Of a DNA stretch of 64,000 nucleotides, positions 23,761 through 35,892 are shown in pieces (the first letter of the stretch is position 1; each line of letters begins with the position of its first letter). The translations under genes were made by a program, and so were the position numbers. This stretch comes from Selaginella moellendorffii. Taxonomy: Eukaryota; Streptophyta; Lycopodiopsida; Selaginellales; Selaginellaceae. The notes beneath the pieces were generated by a model. The model was not told the DNA's origin. It worked only from the letters and a program-made list of their open reading frames with translations, and did not search any database. Location: NCBI RefSeq assembly GCF_000143415.4, contig NW_003314266.1:704463-768462 (forward strand), read 5' to 3'.

Positions 23761-24720
23761 CTACTCTTGGTATATCTCTAGACCACAAGATGGTGTGGAG
23801 TTGTCAATAGAGGGATGTTGTTGGACATGTTGAGAAGGTGGAGGCCAAAGCTCTAGGTGAAGCTTGAAGTAGCACTGTGTGTTATGTGTGTTTGTCTCGT
23901 AGTGAGTGCACCAATGGGACTTGAATCGGCATTCCTGAGTTGTAGTAGCCTCTTTTCTGGACTCCACTAGCTCCTAGAGTAGCTTGTCATGGTGTTATTA
24001 TTACTGAAAAATGATCTCCTTCAGCTATTGCATCTTGTTAGCGAAGTTCTCAATAGTCAGAAGTGTATGTTCAATAGTGATGGGCTTTGGTGTTGACGGG
24101 TTTCCAACTTTGTGGCAAATGAAAATGCCTCACAGCAAGACCTGAATCTCTTTTAAGAAATTTCCATTGTAAGTTCCCACACAAACCCGCTGTGAATACT
24201 GTGATCCTCTACTACTTGTCTTGGACCACTCTATGATCCCAACACTGCTTCTAGTATGCTTGAAATCAGGTGATGTAGTCAGGAATAGACTTGTGAGCAC
24301 TCTGTCGGAATGAAAAGAGGTCAACAAGTAGCCGCTTTGCAAGTTTTTCTTCAATGAAACATTCTCTGAAAGAAGCAAATAGTGTCTGGAAGTTCGTTAA
24401 GTCTTTTGGGAGAAGAGAATCTGCCTAAGTTGCCACTTTGACTTTGAGAGACTACAAGAAGTCACAATATATACAATCATCATCGATGATCATGTTTGTG
24501 GTGTAGTAGTAATCAAAGTGATTGATATGTGATGCTAGAGAGACTGTTCTAACATTTGAGAAGGTTTGCAAATCACTCCCCTTCTACAAAACATGGAGTT
24601 GGGGTCGAGCTAAAGGTGGCTATGCCATAGCTTGTAGATCTATGTCACTAGAATATGCCGAGGATGAAGAAGATTCAGCTCGAGAAGGTGCCATGTTGTA
24701 CTGAAGCTACCTCTGGATGC
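23761..24720 (-). pseudogene. gag remnant with damaged zinc knuckle
   Basis: Encodes FKSHWCTHYETNTHNTQCYFK, parallel to the zinc knuckle WCTHCETNTHNTQRC of the related copy. The second Cys is Tyr here and the last Cys is displaced. Upstream frames match the capsid part only in pieces. Confidence 0.6.
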
Positions 24721-25432
24721 TAGAAAGTTTACTTTATACCTTAAGGCTTTTAGATATGATAAAAGAGTGCTAATTTGTAACATATCTAGTCTATACCGGC
24801 ATCAAATACCTTGAACATTGCAAATGCATGGTTAAGGTAATTGGGTTGACAAGAGCAATAAGACTATAGACTTCTTCAAAGCATAGAAAGAAGAGTCCTT
24901 AGCCAAAATAAATGGCCTAGAACCTTTTACCTTGTTCATAAGTTGCTCAAAACTGCCTAAAATGCCCGTGACAAAGATAAACAAGTTTAAAATGGAAGTA
25001 GATGTAGGCCAGCTAGTAAACATGCTTTAGAATGCATGCCAAAAATTCATGCCACAAATGCATGCCACAAGTATGCCACAAATTCTCCCAAATCCAATAC
25101 CAAGAATCACTTTTACTTATAAATCTAAGCTAGATTTACAAACCTAAATGCATTATCTTAAGAAAGTGGGCCGAAAATTTAAGCGAGAAAGGAGAAACCC
25201 CAAAATATTCACTAAACCAAGTCAAGAAATGTTATATCTCCTCAAGTACTGCACAATTTGATAAGCACCATAGCTTGTTGGAAAGAGGAGCTCAAGAGTT
25301 ATCCAACGTGCCTAAGATCAAGCAAAACCATTGCAACACAAACAAGAAATTGCTTCTCAAATTTTGCAGCTAAAAAGAAAAGAGAGAAATGATGCAATAG
25401 AAAGCACTACATGTTATGTCGAGTTCACCATT

Positions 25433-25619
25433 TATGGGGGGAAGAAGGGGCACCCCCCCCAACACTCGCTCAAACATAAAAAATGCTTTAATGCTCTTCA
25501 CAAATGCCCCCCCTTTACCCTTGTGGGGCAAGGGTTTTATACAAGGAAAATAAGGAATATTCTAGGAATTGGAATATTTTCTCTCTCACTCTCACCCTCT
25601 AAGTGGCTATGCCCTAACA
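25433..25619 (-). repeat. 5' LTR of the decayed short-LTR Gypsy
   Basis: About 187 bp aligning with the LTR at 34327-34518: CCCCCAACACTCGCTCAAAC, a pyrimidine-rich CTCTCTCAC run and the end GCCCTAACA. The other end has mutated (TATGGGGGG instead of TGTTGGGGG). Confidence 0.75.
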
Positions 25620-26041
25620 ATAGAATGACCTAGTCCCCACAAAATAAAGAACAAGGCAATGTTGAGAATATAAATACTGAAATGGCAAGTTATTAATAAG
25701 TGATGAAAGATTCTCAAACCCATCGTGAAACCTTCGAATCCACAGCTTAATTTTTACTTCATTAAGAGAAGGTAAATCTTGCTCTACATCTTGTGGACAC
25801 TAAATGTCAAGTACAGCAACCGCTAATAGCATAGAATCCTCGTCCAAAAAATCCATAAATTTTTGAGAAATATAAGAAAATGAGCGAAGAGGGAAAAAGA
25901 GCAGCATTAGCATCAACCATAGAATTCTCTGGGCAATGAACAACATCAAAATTATATATCTAAAGTTTTAAAACCCATCAAGTAGTATGACCAATTAATT
26001 TTTTTTTCTTTAATAATGAGTAACTATAACATGATCTCCTT

Positions 26042-27034
26042 TTAGTAATGTATAAGATATGCATGAAGTTTTTTGAAACCCCAAACTGCTGCTAAACACT
26101 CCTTCTCTATCATGGAATAGTTCACTTCTGCTAGTTGTAATGTACAATTGATATATGCAAGGGGATGGTACTGACCAAACACACTCAAGTTCTCTTGCAT
26201 CAGCATACCTCCAAAATCAATATCAAAAGCATCCATACACAAAATGAAAGGTCAAGAGTAGTTAGGATATATCAAAATTGGAGGAGTCGTCAATAACTCT
26301 TTGAGATCTATAAATGCCCTCTCATAGTCTCTAGATTAGATGAAAGATAATGTTGACAACTTCAACAACCTTTATAATGGTGCAGCACGATTAGAAAGAT
26401 GATCAACAAAACGATTAAGATATTGCACCTTGCCTAGAAAGTGCTGCATATCATTCACACACTTTGGAGTAGGGAACTTTAGAACAGCCATAAGTTTATT
26501 AGAATTAACTTGTAAACCCTTACGAAAAATACAATACCTAAGATAAGTCGTGTTTTTGAACCCAAATACACACTTCGACCACTTCAACTTTAAATTAACT
26601 TTTTGTAGCCGATTCAACACTTTATGAACATCATAGACATATTCCTCCCATATCCCCTCTGAGTGGATCAAGACATTACCGATAAAATTAACAATCACCT
26701 CTAGCATATCACAACCTATCATCTGCTGGAAAGTTGTTGAAGCATTGTTCAAACCAAATAGCATCACCAAGAACTCCTACAAACCAAATAATGTACGAAA
26801 AGCAATTTTAGGAATACCTTTTTTTGTCATTAGTACTTGCCAGTACCTACAAGCAAGATCTAACTTTGTGAACCAATGACTTTTCACCAAAAAATCTAAT
26901 AGATCAGTAGTGTGAGGAAGAGGGTACATATCTAGGATCATCACTTCGTTTAACAAATGATAGTTGATGCAAAAATGAATACTCCTATCAAGTTTTATCA
27001 CAAGATGAGAGTCACACGCCCAAAGACTCTGCAA
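26042..27034 (-). pseudogene. Gypsy RT and RNase H remnant
   Basis: Minus-strand frames in order: RT fingers/palm (HFCINYHLLNEV, then YPLPHTTDLLDFL, FTKLDLACRYWQV), the second RT part (FGLNNASTTFQQM, with FIGNVLIHSE where YIDDILIYS is expected, so the catalytic Asp pair is destroyed; then FLGKVQYLNRFVDH), and an RNase H piece (MDAFDIDFGGML, MIEKECLAAVWGFKKLHAYL). Stops and shifts lie between them. It is an old Gypsy copy with no LTR recognised nearby. Confidence 0.8.
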
Positions 27035-27476
27035 CTTTTAAATAACATCCTTTTCCAACATCTCTTTGATATTTGCATGTAAAACCTTAATCTCTTTAAA
27101 TGACCAATGACAAATAGGAATTTTGATTGGACGAGCATCCCTAATTGAAATGGGATGACATATTGCAATCTTCAAACAATAGGTCAAATTCAAAAAATTG
27201 ACATACTCCTTCATGAGTCAATCAACCGTTGCAACATAAAAACTGTTGGAGGGACTGGAAAAGAGAAGAGAGGAACAAAACCAAAATATAAGGAAGTAAT
27301 GGGGAGACAAAAGTGATGAAAGCAAAGATAAAAACAAAAGGGTAAAGAGGTATAAAAGTGAGAGAAATGGAAAAAATATAAGGAAGTATGAGACAAAAGG
27401 GAGAAGCATACTTGGTATGATTGCATCACAATTAATCCATACTAAAGATGAAGTTAAAAGGTTGACTTGACACCAC

Positions 27477-28200
27477 CTACAATGACTGTAGCTCAAACTC
27501 AAAATCACCTATATACACAACCAGGTCCGCCTCATCCCATGCACATACGTGTGTAGAGCCATTGCCATAAAAAATAAAAATTGGCTCTACCATACAATGC
27601 AAATATAGACAGCAATGTGTGGTAACAAGCTGAGCAATAGAAGATAAATTTGAACTTATATCAACCAACATAGAAAGAATAATAGAAGACTTCTTGTTAT
27701 AGAAATGAATTTGGAAAGCAAACACTAGATGAACTGGTGCTGAGTGAACCCCTTGATGATACTCCCAAAAGAAAAATGAAAGAGTCATTAACTTATTTGC
27801 ACAAGATCACTCTACTATTTGCATGACTTCTCGTTTCCCGGAAATATCTCGATGTCCAGACCTTCCATTGTAGTAGCATCAATAGAACGTTGTTAACACC
27901 AAAGTCTCCACCTAAAAAATGGAGGTCACCAATTTGGAAAACACCAACAATGCTGATAAGTGTGACCAACTTTATTATACGCCCAACAGTGGTAATCATG
28001 GGCACAATTACGTCCTTGTCCTTATTCTTGAACTTGGGCAGCAGCAGCATCAACCTCCATTGGAACGAAACCATTTCCCACATGAAGTGGAGCTGAAAGA
28101 CATGTAGTTGTGCCGAGCGAAGAACATTATCAAGGGTGTTGGAGTAAATGAATACATAAGTCCTACAAGATCTTGACAAAGAGTTAGCCATAACATTCAC
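27477..28200 (-). pseudogene. probable protease/gag remnant of the old Gypsy
   Basis: Two minus-strand frames upstream of the RT remnant. One has SSIILSMLVDISSNLSSI, a possible ruined DTGS-type protease site; the other, of 135 codons, lies where the gag end should be. Assignment rests mainly on position. Confidence 0.4.
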
Positions 28201-30980
28201 ATCTCCACCAATATGAGTGCATGGAATATAAAAAGAGAATACAATATCAATTAGCCTAGAAACCCTAGTTTATATATAGTGGTCCAGATTGAAACTAATT
28301 TGACAGTTACCAAAATCCCACTATACTAATATTAGTATATGGCATGGTAGCTATACACTTAGACCTCACAACTGTTAATTTATAAAATAAGGTTAAATAT
28401 ATATAAATGTATTTAAGAAATTTTAGTTTATAATTTATAAATATAAAACTTAAATCTAAATGAATATTAGAATATGCTAGAACAAGCAAGAAGTAGTTAG
28501 CATAAAACTTAAATCTAAATGAATATTAGAATATGTATAAACAAGCGAGAAGTAGTTAAAAATGGTTATAAAATGATATAATATATAAGTAACACTTAAA
28601 TGTACTAGAAAAGAACTCCCAATCAGTATTGTATAAATTTGCATTAAATTAATCATATATTTTCTTGCCTATAACTGTTTATGCAAAATAGATGAGTAAG
28701 GCTTTTTTTGCTTATACTTGCATTCTTGCCCTTGCCTGCAAAATAATGACAAACAAACAAAGACAAAAACATGAAAAGAGAAGAAGAGAAGAAGATTGAA
28801 AAGAGAAGAGAAGAAGAGAAAAAGATTGAAAAGAGAATAAAAGAGAATTCAGCTTCGACCCCCAAAAGTGTGAGTAAAGATAAGCATATGTCACTCTCTC
28901 AACTCTATTTTGCATAAACAGTAAAAAAAGATGGTTAATTCAATATAAATGCATACAATAGTGAGTGGGGGTTATTTTCCAGCACGTCTAAATGCTATTT
29001 ATATACTATATAATTTTATAACCGTTCTTAATTGTTTCACACTTATCTATGCCGAGTGTTGCCTAGGTTGGGTTTTTCTTCTTTGGATGCCTAAGTTTAA
29101 ACATAACTCCATTTTACTAAAGTTTTTTTCTTTTGCTCTACCTGGGAAGATATACAAGATAAACCATTTATTTCTTCATCACTCCCCCACAACAAAGCTA
29201 CTACCTATCCTCAAGCACTTGGATTCTCTAAATCCTTCTCTAGGTTGCTAAGCTTGGTCTTCATAGTGACAAACTCAATAGTTCGGCATAGATCGTCAAG
29301 TTCCTGACACATAATTTGATTTTCTTGGTTGAGCTTCACAATGCATTGGTCTTGGCGGTTGATGCACTCTGCATTGGTGAATGTGGAAGTCGGGATTGCA
29401 CTCTTGAGATCTTGGATTATGTGGTGCTAATGATTCTGCTCGCCCATGACTCTATCCATTTTCTTGGTGATTGTCTTGAGGTAGTTCAAGACCCGCATAT
29501 AGTATTCATAAATTTCTTTATCTTCTACCAACTGTATTGGCTTATCAACTAGTTGCTTTCCTCCTCCCTTAATGTGTTGAGTGAGCTCCTCCATGAAGCT
29601 TCGGACTACTAGCTCACTTGGCTGATTCGTGGTCTTATGAGTGAAGGTGCAGCTAGCCTTGGCTTTGTAGTGTTGTTGTGGTATCTGCTGCTGCTATGGC
29701 TGCCTCATCTCACTAGACTGATCGACCAAGGTGTGTCACTATTGGATGTATAGGTGGACTAGAGAAGACTAAGTCCATACTCCTCCGATTCACCTAAACC
29801 CACTTTTGTAACCTCATCCTCTTCATCCCATTGAATTTTTTGGCTGCGAACTTCTTGGCCTAAACTCACCTCATTGGATGTGTCTATAGCTAATGGTTTT
29901 GTGGCATCTATAGGCACATCATGTGTCAGACTTTGTGGCCTAAGTTGTGGAATTTCTTTCACAACTTTGGTGTCCATTGTTTGCTTAGTGCTTGTCACTT
30001 TCCCAATCCTCGGAGAGATTTGTATAAGCATTAGAGTTGTCTCTATAGACATAGATGAGTCATAACTCTATTCCTGATCCAGGCATGGGATTTTATCACC
30101 TTACTTACTGCATCCAACTTTTCCCCGACATACTTGGCCACTGAATTCTTGTAGAATGAACTCTGAAGGGTCTTGCAGTTTGGATTTTTGGATCTAGGTA
30201 GCATTTTTTTTTGAGGGGAGAATTTTCCTCACTTAAATTTGTATCATGTGGATTTTAGAAAACTTGTTTTGCATCCATATCCTTCACTATCTCCCTCAAA
30301 GGAGATATTGAAAGTGGTAGCTCAATGGCAAGGATAGGCATGGGATTCTCTTGAGTTGTGTAATGTTTGTAAATGTGCCGCAAAAAGATGAAGACTCCTA
30401 TCTTCCTTTGCCTTCCCTTGCCTACTTGTAAGAAAATATTCTTCATTTCAGCCACAAATCCATTATAGATGAAATGAGTTATGTTTATTTGCTTTCTAAT
30501 TTTGATAGCTTCCAATAGATGAGTTATCTTGATGCTAGCATTTTATGCAACCGTCCTCCCATCAATGATGGCATATAACACCTTAAGCCTAGCATGATAG
30601 TCAAACTTTAAGTAGATGAAGTTGCCTTTCCGTCTGGATGTGTAATTAAGGAGGATGTATTGATTGAGCATGCGATCCTTTTTGCTCATCATGATTATCT
30701 CACCTTTGTTATCTAGGAGAAAAATTTGAGCAAACTGGGTGAGTCTAAAGGGATGGACTCACTCGCAAAAGAGAATGCATACTTTATTGGGTATCACTTC
30801 TACATAAGTTTGATTTTATGCTCAATCGATATTTCTCTTTCGAACAACTCCACATAGGTGAGTAACCCAAAAACATTAAGCCAAAACTTGTTATAGGGAG
30901 AAAGCACAAGCTCCCTAGACAACTTTACTTGGTTATATGTAGCGCACTCTATCTCTCTCCTTTTAAAACAATTGGAAAAG
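28201..30980. other. AT-rich, unassigned transposon-derived DNA
   Basis: No clear gene. It includes a purine-rich low-complexity stretch (28768-28850, GAAGAGAAAAGA-type). Minus-strand frames at 29759-30052 (97 codons, acidic) and 30255-30515 (86 codons) look protein-like, but I cannot place them. They may be remains of another element. Confidence 0.4.
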
Positions 30981-31905
30981 TGTTGCGAATGTGACTTCGG
31001 GTATTGAAAGATACTTGTCGACCAGTCCTTACGGACACTCTTTCCTTACTGCTATGACGGCAGGAGATCGGTACAGTTGGATCCCTTTAGTAGCCCCTCT
31101 TGTGCTAGTGGAGTTAACTGGGCATTTCGAGTGTACTTAAACCAGACGAGCATAAGGATGGAATTCTTATGCACTATTAGCTAAGCATACTTAGCCCGGT
31201 AAAGAGTTCCTATCTCGTTTTGTCTTGCACTTGCTAGTGACAAAAACCCTCACGTATTGAGACTAATCCCTCAATATCGCTGGATGATAGCTTACCGTGT
31301 CTACCAAACACCCTCGTTATCACACCCTTTGTGTTGGTCTCATTTCGGTCCTAAATGCTATTTATAGAAAGTGTCTAGATTTGCTCATTTGGCATATCTA
31401 CGAAATGTAGAGATCAGCCCGAACACAATGGTGTTCGTCCCGTGTCCAAATTTGCAATCTAGTGCCATTCCATATTTAGTAAGTTTCGAGCTTCTCCCAG
31501 AGATTAACTCCAGGTACTAAGGGAGGCTTGGGGTGAAAGCCGAAAGCGTGTGTTCCTCAAGGAGGGGCGGGAGGGGGGGGGGGGGGTTCCAAATGTATAG
31601 TAGGGATAGTGGTTGGAATGCATGTTCGACCACCTGAGACATTAGTTTGGCTCCCGCTGGGCTATGTCGCTCTTTGTTCTGTGTCCGGCTTGGGTCTAAG
31701 CCCAAGCTCCACACTGCTCTAGTTGGTGGGGTACCCTCCTCCTCGCGTTAGGCCACCAGTATACCAAAATTGTGCCAGACTCCGTTTGACACCATTTTGC
31801 ATGCAGGTGCTGGATACGAGGAGCTGGTGCTCGTGGGATTGTACCGGACCCTCATTTCATAGCGCAACGGGCTTGGAGTTTGGCTCCAAATTCAGGTGCG
31901 CTACA
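30981..31905 (+). repeat. probable 5' LTR of the decayed Gypsy
   Basis: The end is fixed by CTACA followed by the primer site TGGTATTAGAG (31908-31918, tRNA-iMet type with mismatches). The start at TGTTGCGAATG is a guess from the TG rule and family length. The LTR contains the core block GGTGAAAGCCGAAAGCG, a run of about 14 G and TGTATAGTAGGGATAG (31588-31603). No second LTR is in the window. Confidence 0.55.
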
Positions 31906-32097
31906 TTTGGTATTAGAGAAATTGTCTCAGCAATTTCTATCCAACTTTTGTTGGATTTTCTGACTCAAGTTGCATACGCAGAGACTTTTCTAGTAGATCC
32001 GAAGTGACCTGTGTAGGATTAGTTGGATTGCACCATTCAGTAAGAACGTTGTATGCATGTTTAGTTACTGATAGAGGCATGCATGCAGCTAGTGGGA

Positions 32098-33115
32098 TGG
32101 TGAAATGGAACCGTGTTGATGATGTTGAAACCTCTAGATGGGCGAATCGAGAGGAGGAAACTCCTGCTAGAGATGCTGTGGAAGAGGCAGAGGTTGAGTC
32201 AAAAGAGGAAGAGTTAAATGCTGCGGCGCTACAGCATACGGCTCAGGAAGTCGAGATCGAGAATTTGCAAAGGGAGATTCGCAAATTGAAGGAGAACAAA
32301 AAAAGGAAGAAAGAAGCTGAGGCAGCTAAACTAGCTAAGCCTAAGCAACTGGACTCCTCAAGTTCTGAGGACGATGAAGTTCTGCAGCCACCCCCAGTTG
32401 CACGAGTTTCAAAGTTCAAGCCTCCGAAACCACCCAATTTCAGAGGCATGGGGGACTATCAGGTTTTGGAAGACTAGGTCTATGATATGGAAAACTATTT
32501 CATAGCGGCAGACGTAGATGATTGTACGAAAGTTGCATGCGCGCAATCCTTTCTCACCAATCATGCCAAAACTTGGTGGCACCAAGTGTGTGCTAAAAAG
32601 GGCAGACTAGAAGTTGGACCAAGATGCGGTCTCGTATCCGTAAGGAATACTTGCCGGATGATCTTGGTCTGAGACTTCACGTGGAGCTGCGGTGGTTAAA
32701 GCAACGAGGGGATCTCATGTATTACGTTAATGCGTTTTCTCAGAAGCGCATTATGATTGCAAATATGAGTGACGAAGATGCTCAGAGTTATTTTCTGGAG
32801 GGTTTAAATTCACTTTCTCGCAATGAGATTTTGAAGTTTAAACCGAAGACGTACCTAGAGTGTAAGGAGGCAACGCAGCAAGTTGCCTTTAGTCACTCGC
32901 TCATGGAACAATATCAGCAACCGTATGCTGGTAACTTAGATACGAATAGGAATTCTAGGAATAAACAAGGTGACCGGAAACAGAGGGTGGAAAGCAGGTT
33001 CCGCCCTGGAGGCTCACAAGCAACGGTTAACAAAGGTGGTGGTGGTTGGAGACCACCAGCAATTTCTTCTGGTCCTAGGCCCTCTGTTCCTCCTCCTGGT
33101 GGGTACAAGCAATAG
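32098..33115 (+). pseudogene. gag (capsid) of the decayed Gypsy
   Basis: Acidic coiled N-terminus, then FKPPKPPNFRGMGDYQVLED, an in-frame TAG where Trp is expected, VYDMENYF and WWHQV. After a frame shift near 32610 it continues with MRSRIRKEYLPDDLGLRLH and the conserved retrotransposon gag core. It ends at TAG after GGYKQ. Compared with the intact gag at 49776 the order is unchanged. Confidence 0.85.
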
Positions 33116-33142
33116 CAACTTGCAAAACCTGCTCCTAGCAGA

Positions 33143-33682
33143 ATGGGTAGTGTAGGTCATTGCTTCCATTGTGGAGAGTCAAGACATAGGTCCTCAAAAT
33201 GTCCCAACAAGCATAAGACAAAGTCTCGTGTTAATGTCATGAGGGAAGATAGTGGTGGTGAAGCTGAAGGGGTTGACGAGTTGGTCAATGCAAACTATGA
33301 GGAAGAAGAGGTGAGTAACTTTCGTTATTTTCCTCAAGCTTTTCTTGCAGTCAATGCAAACACTGATCTGTTGATGTATCTGGTAGGCTTTGTCCATAGA
33401 CACCGAATCCGAGTGATAATTGACACGGGAGCTACACACAGTGTGATATCCGAAGACTTAGTTAAGTTTTTAGGATTGAATGCTAAGTAAATGTCACCTA
33501 TGCACTTCTGGTTTGTGGAAGGTGGGCAAGTAGCCAGAAATTTTGTAAATGATGTTCGAATAAAAATATCCAAGTGGAAAGAAAAAGTGGACTTGGTAGT
33601 GTTCAAGATACCAGATTTTCAGATGGTGTTTGGTATGGACTTCTTCAACAAATATATAAAAGAAATTTATGGTGCTGGATAA
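33143..33682 (+). pseudogene. zinc knuckle and aspartic protease of the decayed Gypsy
   Basis: Same frame as the gag end, across a TAG. CFHCGESRHRSSKC is a CCHC knuckle. RVIIDTGATHSVIS holds the protease active site. After an in-frame TAA come VVFKIPDFQ and MVFGMDFFNKY, the protease C-terminal signature. Confidence 0.85.
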
Positions 33683-34044
33683 ATGTAAGCTCCTGAGTTT
33701 GGACTTCCCGAGAGGTCACCCAGCCCAGTATTATTCAAACCCAAGGACGCTTAACTCCAACTATCCCAAGACCCTTAACCGATTGGAAAAGGGGGTGCAC
33801 TCTTGTTCATGGGCCCTTTCCCTCTATATTTGAACCCCATGGATCGTCTCTTGAGTCGTTCCCTTTGGTTGCTTACAATAAAGTCGTTTCACATTGAAGT
33901 CTGAAGGACGTCCCGATGTGTCCTTCTAGTTGCAAAAGCGTTCCTCAAAGGATTAGGATGCAAAGTTCCTGACTGCGAGGGCCGCTCAAAAAGCAGCTAA
34001 GAGGGGATATCAGACCTTCTAGGTTTAAGTGATGGAAGCTAAGA

Positions 34045-34326
34045 GTGTTGGTGACTCAGTTTGAATTGATGATGGGGTTGATCCTGTACCACAGAAGATA
34101 TTGGAGTTGTTGGCGCGAAATCAGGATATCTTCCCGAAGGATTTGCCACCAGAGCTACCTCCTAGCCGTGAGGTTGATCATTGGATTGAGGTTATTCCGG
34201 GTTCTAAACCACCTACGAAAGCTCCATATCGGTTGAACATCAAGGAGATGGCTGAACTCAAGAAGCAACTTACGGAGCTTCTTGACAAAAGTCATATCTG
34301 ACCAAGTGAGTCACCTTATGGAGTGC
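34045..34326 (+). pseudogene. RT N-terminus of the decayed Gypsy, cut by insertion
   Basis: FPKDLPPELPPSREVDHWIE, then KAPYRLNIKEMAELKKQL, the usual start of chromovirus RT; a TGA stands where Arg is expected, followed by PSESPYG. The coding stops at the LTR of the inserted element. Confidence 0.85.
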
Positions 34327-34518
34327 TGTTGGGGGAAGGAGGGGTGCTTCCCCCAACGCTCGCTCAAACACAAGAAAGGCTTCACTACTCTCCACCAAAA
34401 TGCCCCCCTTTGCCCTTGTGATGCAAGGGTTTTATACAAGGAAGATGGGGAATATTCTAAGGATCAAAATATACCTTCTCTCTCTCTCTCTCACTCTCCC
34501 AGTGGCCACGCCCTAACA
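34327..34518 (-). repeat. 3' LTR (192 bp) of the split Gypsy
   Basis: Plus-strand ends TGTTGGGGGAAG and GCCCTAACA; both ends obey the TG...CA rule. It contains AGGGTTTTATACAAGG, a TATA-like site, and a CT dinucleotide run. It starts directly inside the RT codons of the older Gypsy. The LTR is unusually small for a Gypsy of this size. Confidence 0.8.
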
Positions 34519-35892
34519 TGCGACCACGGTGGATCGCGCTGGCTCGAGACGCGCGAGAACCCTTCGAAGAGTGTAGAGTGTACCTCTACTACTGATGCCA
34601 AGTGCTGGTAGCTGCGTGAAATAATAGAAACTCTAGAAAACAGAGTGGAAAAGAAAGAAAAGAGGTAAGTGTGAAGTTTGGAGATAAGGAGGAAAGTCCG
34701 ATGGGAAACCCTGTAGTCAAACTGGACCTTGAAGTTGAAGAAAAGTGTAGAAAAAGTGTGAAAAGAGGAGGAAAATAGAGGAAAAAGAACATAAGTACCT
34801 AAAGAACTTAACCTGTACCTGGATTTTGGCTCAGAAAAGTGTAATATGCAAATGCAGCCTCTTGATGACTTCCGATATACTCCAAGGATTGGCCGAAATC
34901 AAGAAAGAAAGAGAGGTAGAAGAGGGGATGCATTGCCCAAGGGTGGTAAGTGTGGAAATGATGAAAGATGGAGTGATATGGTGGAGCACTAAGATGGTGG
35001 TGGCACTCTGAAGTGGTAGCCATTGATATCTATTGGACCGTAGAGTAAGCATTGACCACTCGGAGTAGCCGGTAACCGGTAGCCAGGTACCTATAACCTG
35101 TAACCGGTAACCACCTGCTCTCGCTCCTACTCTTACGCCAGCTCTAGCACCGATATGGTGGAGTAATATGGTGGAGCGCTGAGATGGTGGTGGCACTCTG
35201 AGAAGGTGGCTAGTCTAATGTGTTGGACTGAAGAAGTCAGCAGCTGAAAAAGATGTCGTAGTCACTAGGTTGCTGGCAAAGGGAGGTGGCATGTGTGCAC
35301 TGAGTGTTGGAGCAAAAGAAAGTGGCTTTGGCTTCTATGGCCTCGCCTAAAGATCCACCTAGGTGCCTTGAGTGAATAGGTTCACCTGGTTGGAAGAAAG
35401 TTGCTCCAGAAAAGCTAGTGCGTCATCGGCAAATGGTCGTTAGGACATCTCGGAAATGGCACATCCAAATGAGGTCGTGTCTTTTGCTGCTGGTGCATGT
35501 ATGTGCGTCCGTGGTATAGTGTAAATGTGACCTCAAATGGAGATGTGAATGATGGTGAAAGAATGAAAGATGCAAGACAGGCATCTAGAGATAAGTGCGG
35601 GCAACGCTGTTGGAAGTGATTGGTGATGGAATTGTGAGTGTAGATGATATGGAATGAGTGTGGGAAATGTGTAGGGTACAGTAATGATAAAGGAAGGGCC
35701 AAAGAACCTGGAACATAGACCAAGCCAAACGAGGAACCTCCATACAAACGGCAATGCAGCCTGAGCGCGAAATCCAAGGTATGGGCCATAGTCCAATGGA
35801 GAGACACCCTCTGAAAGTAAGAAAAGTAGCCATGAAAGTAAAGTGAAAGAAAGGAAGAAAAAGAAAAAGAAAAAGAAGAGAAAAGGAACGCC
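34519..35892 (-). other. 3' untranslated region of the split Gypsy
   Basis: No coding signal. It contains GTAACCGGTAGCC-type repeats (about 35068-35115), also present in the leader at 63060-63215. Purine-rich stretches at 34620-34790 and 35815-35890 give chance frames. Confidence 0.55.

Larger units (their letters stand above)
21740..25619 (-). mobile_element. decayed 5' half of a short-LTR Gypsy element
   Basis: A diverged copy of the element at 59384-64000: reading on the minus strand from 25619, LTR, leader, gag with zinc-knuckle remnant, aspartic protease remnant, and the start of the extra RNase H domain, where it stops at the junction with the truncated LTR copy. Every frame is broken by stops and shifts. 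The order and spacing match the better copy well, which fixes the identity. Confidence 0.75.
30981..34326 (+). mobile_element. decayed chromovirus-like Gypsy element, 5' part
   Basis: A plus-strand element with a probable 5' LTR, primer site, gag, zinc knuckle, protease and the first codons of RT. It is cut off inside the RT phrase SPYG by the LTR at 34327; its 3' remainder must lie past the window end. Its gag is similar to that of the chromovirus at 49776 (for example VYDMENYF versus FYDMEDYF). It carries several stops and at least two frame shifts. Confidence 0.8.
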
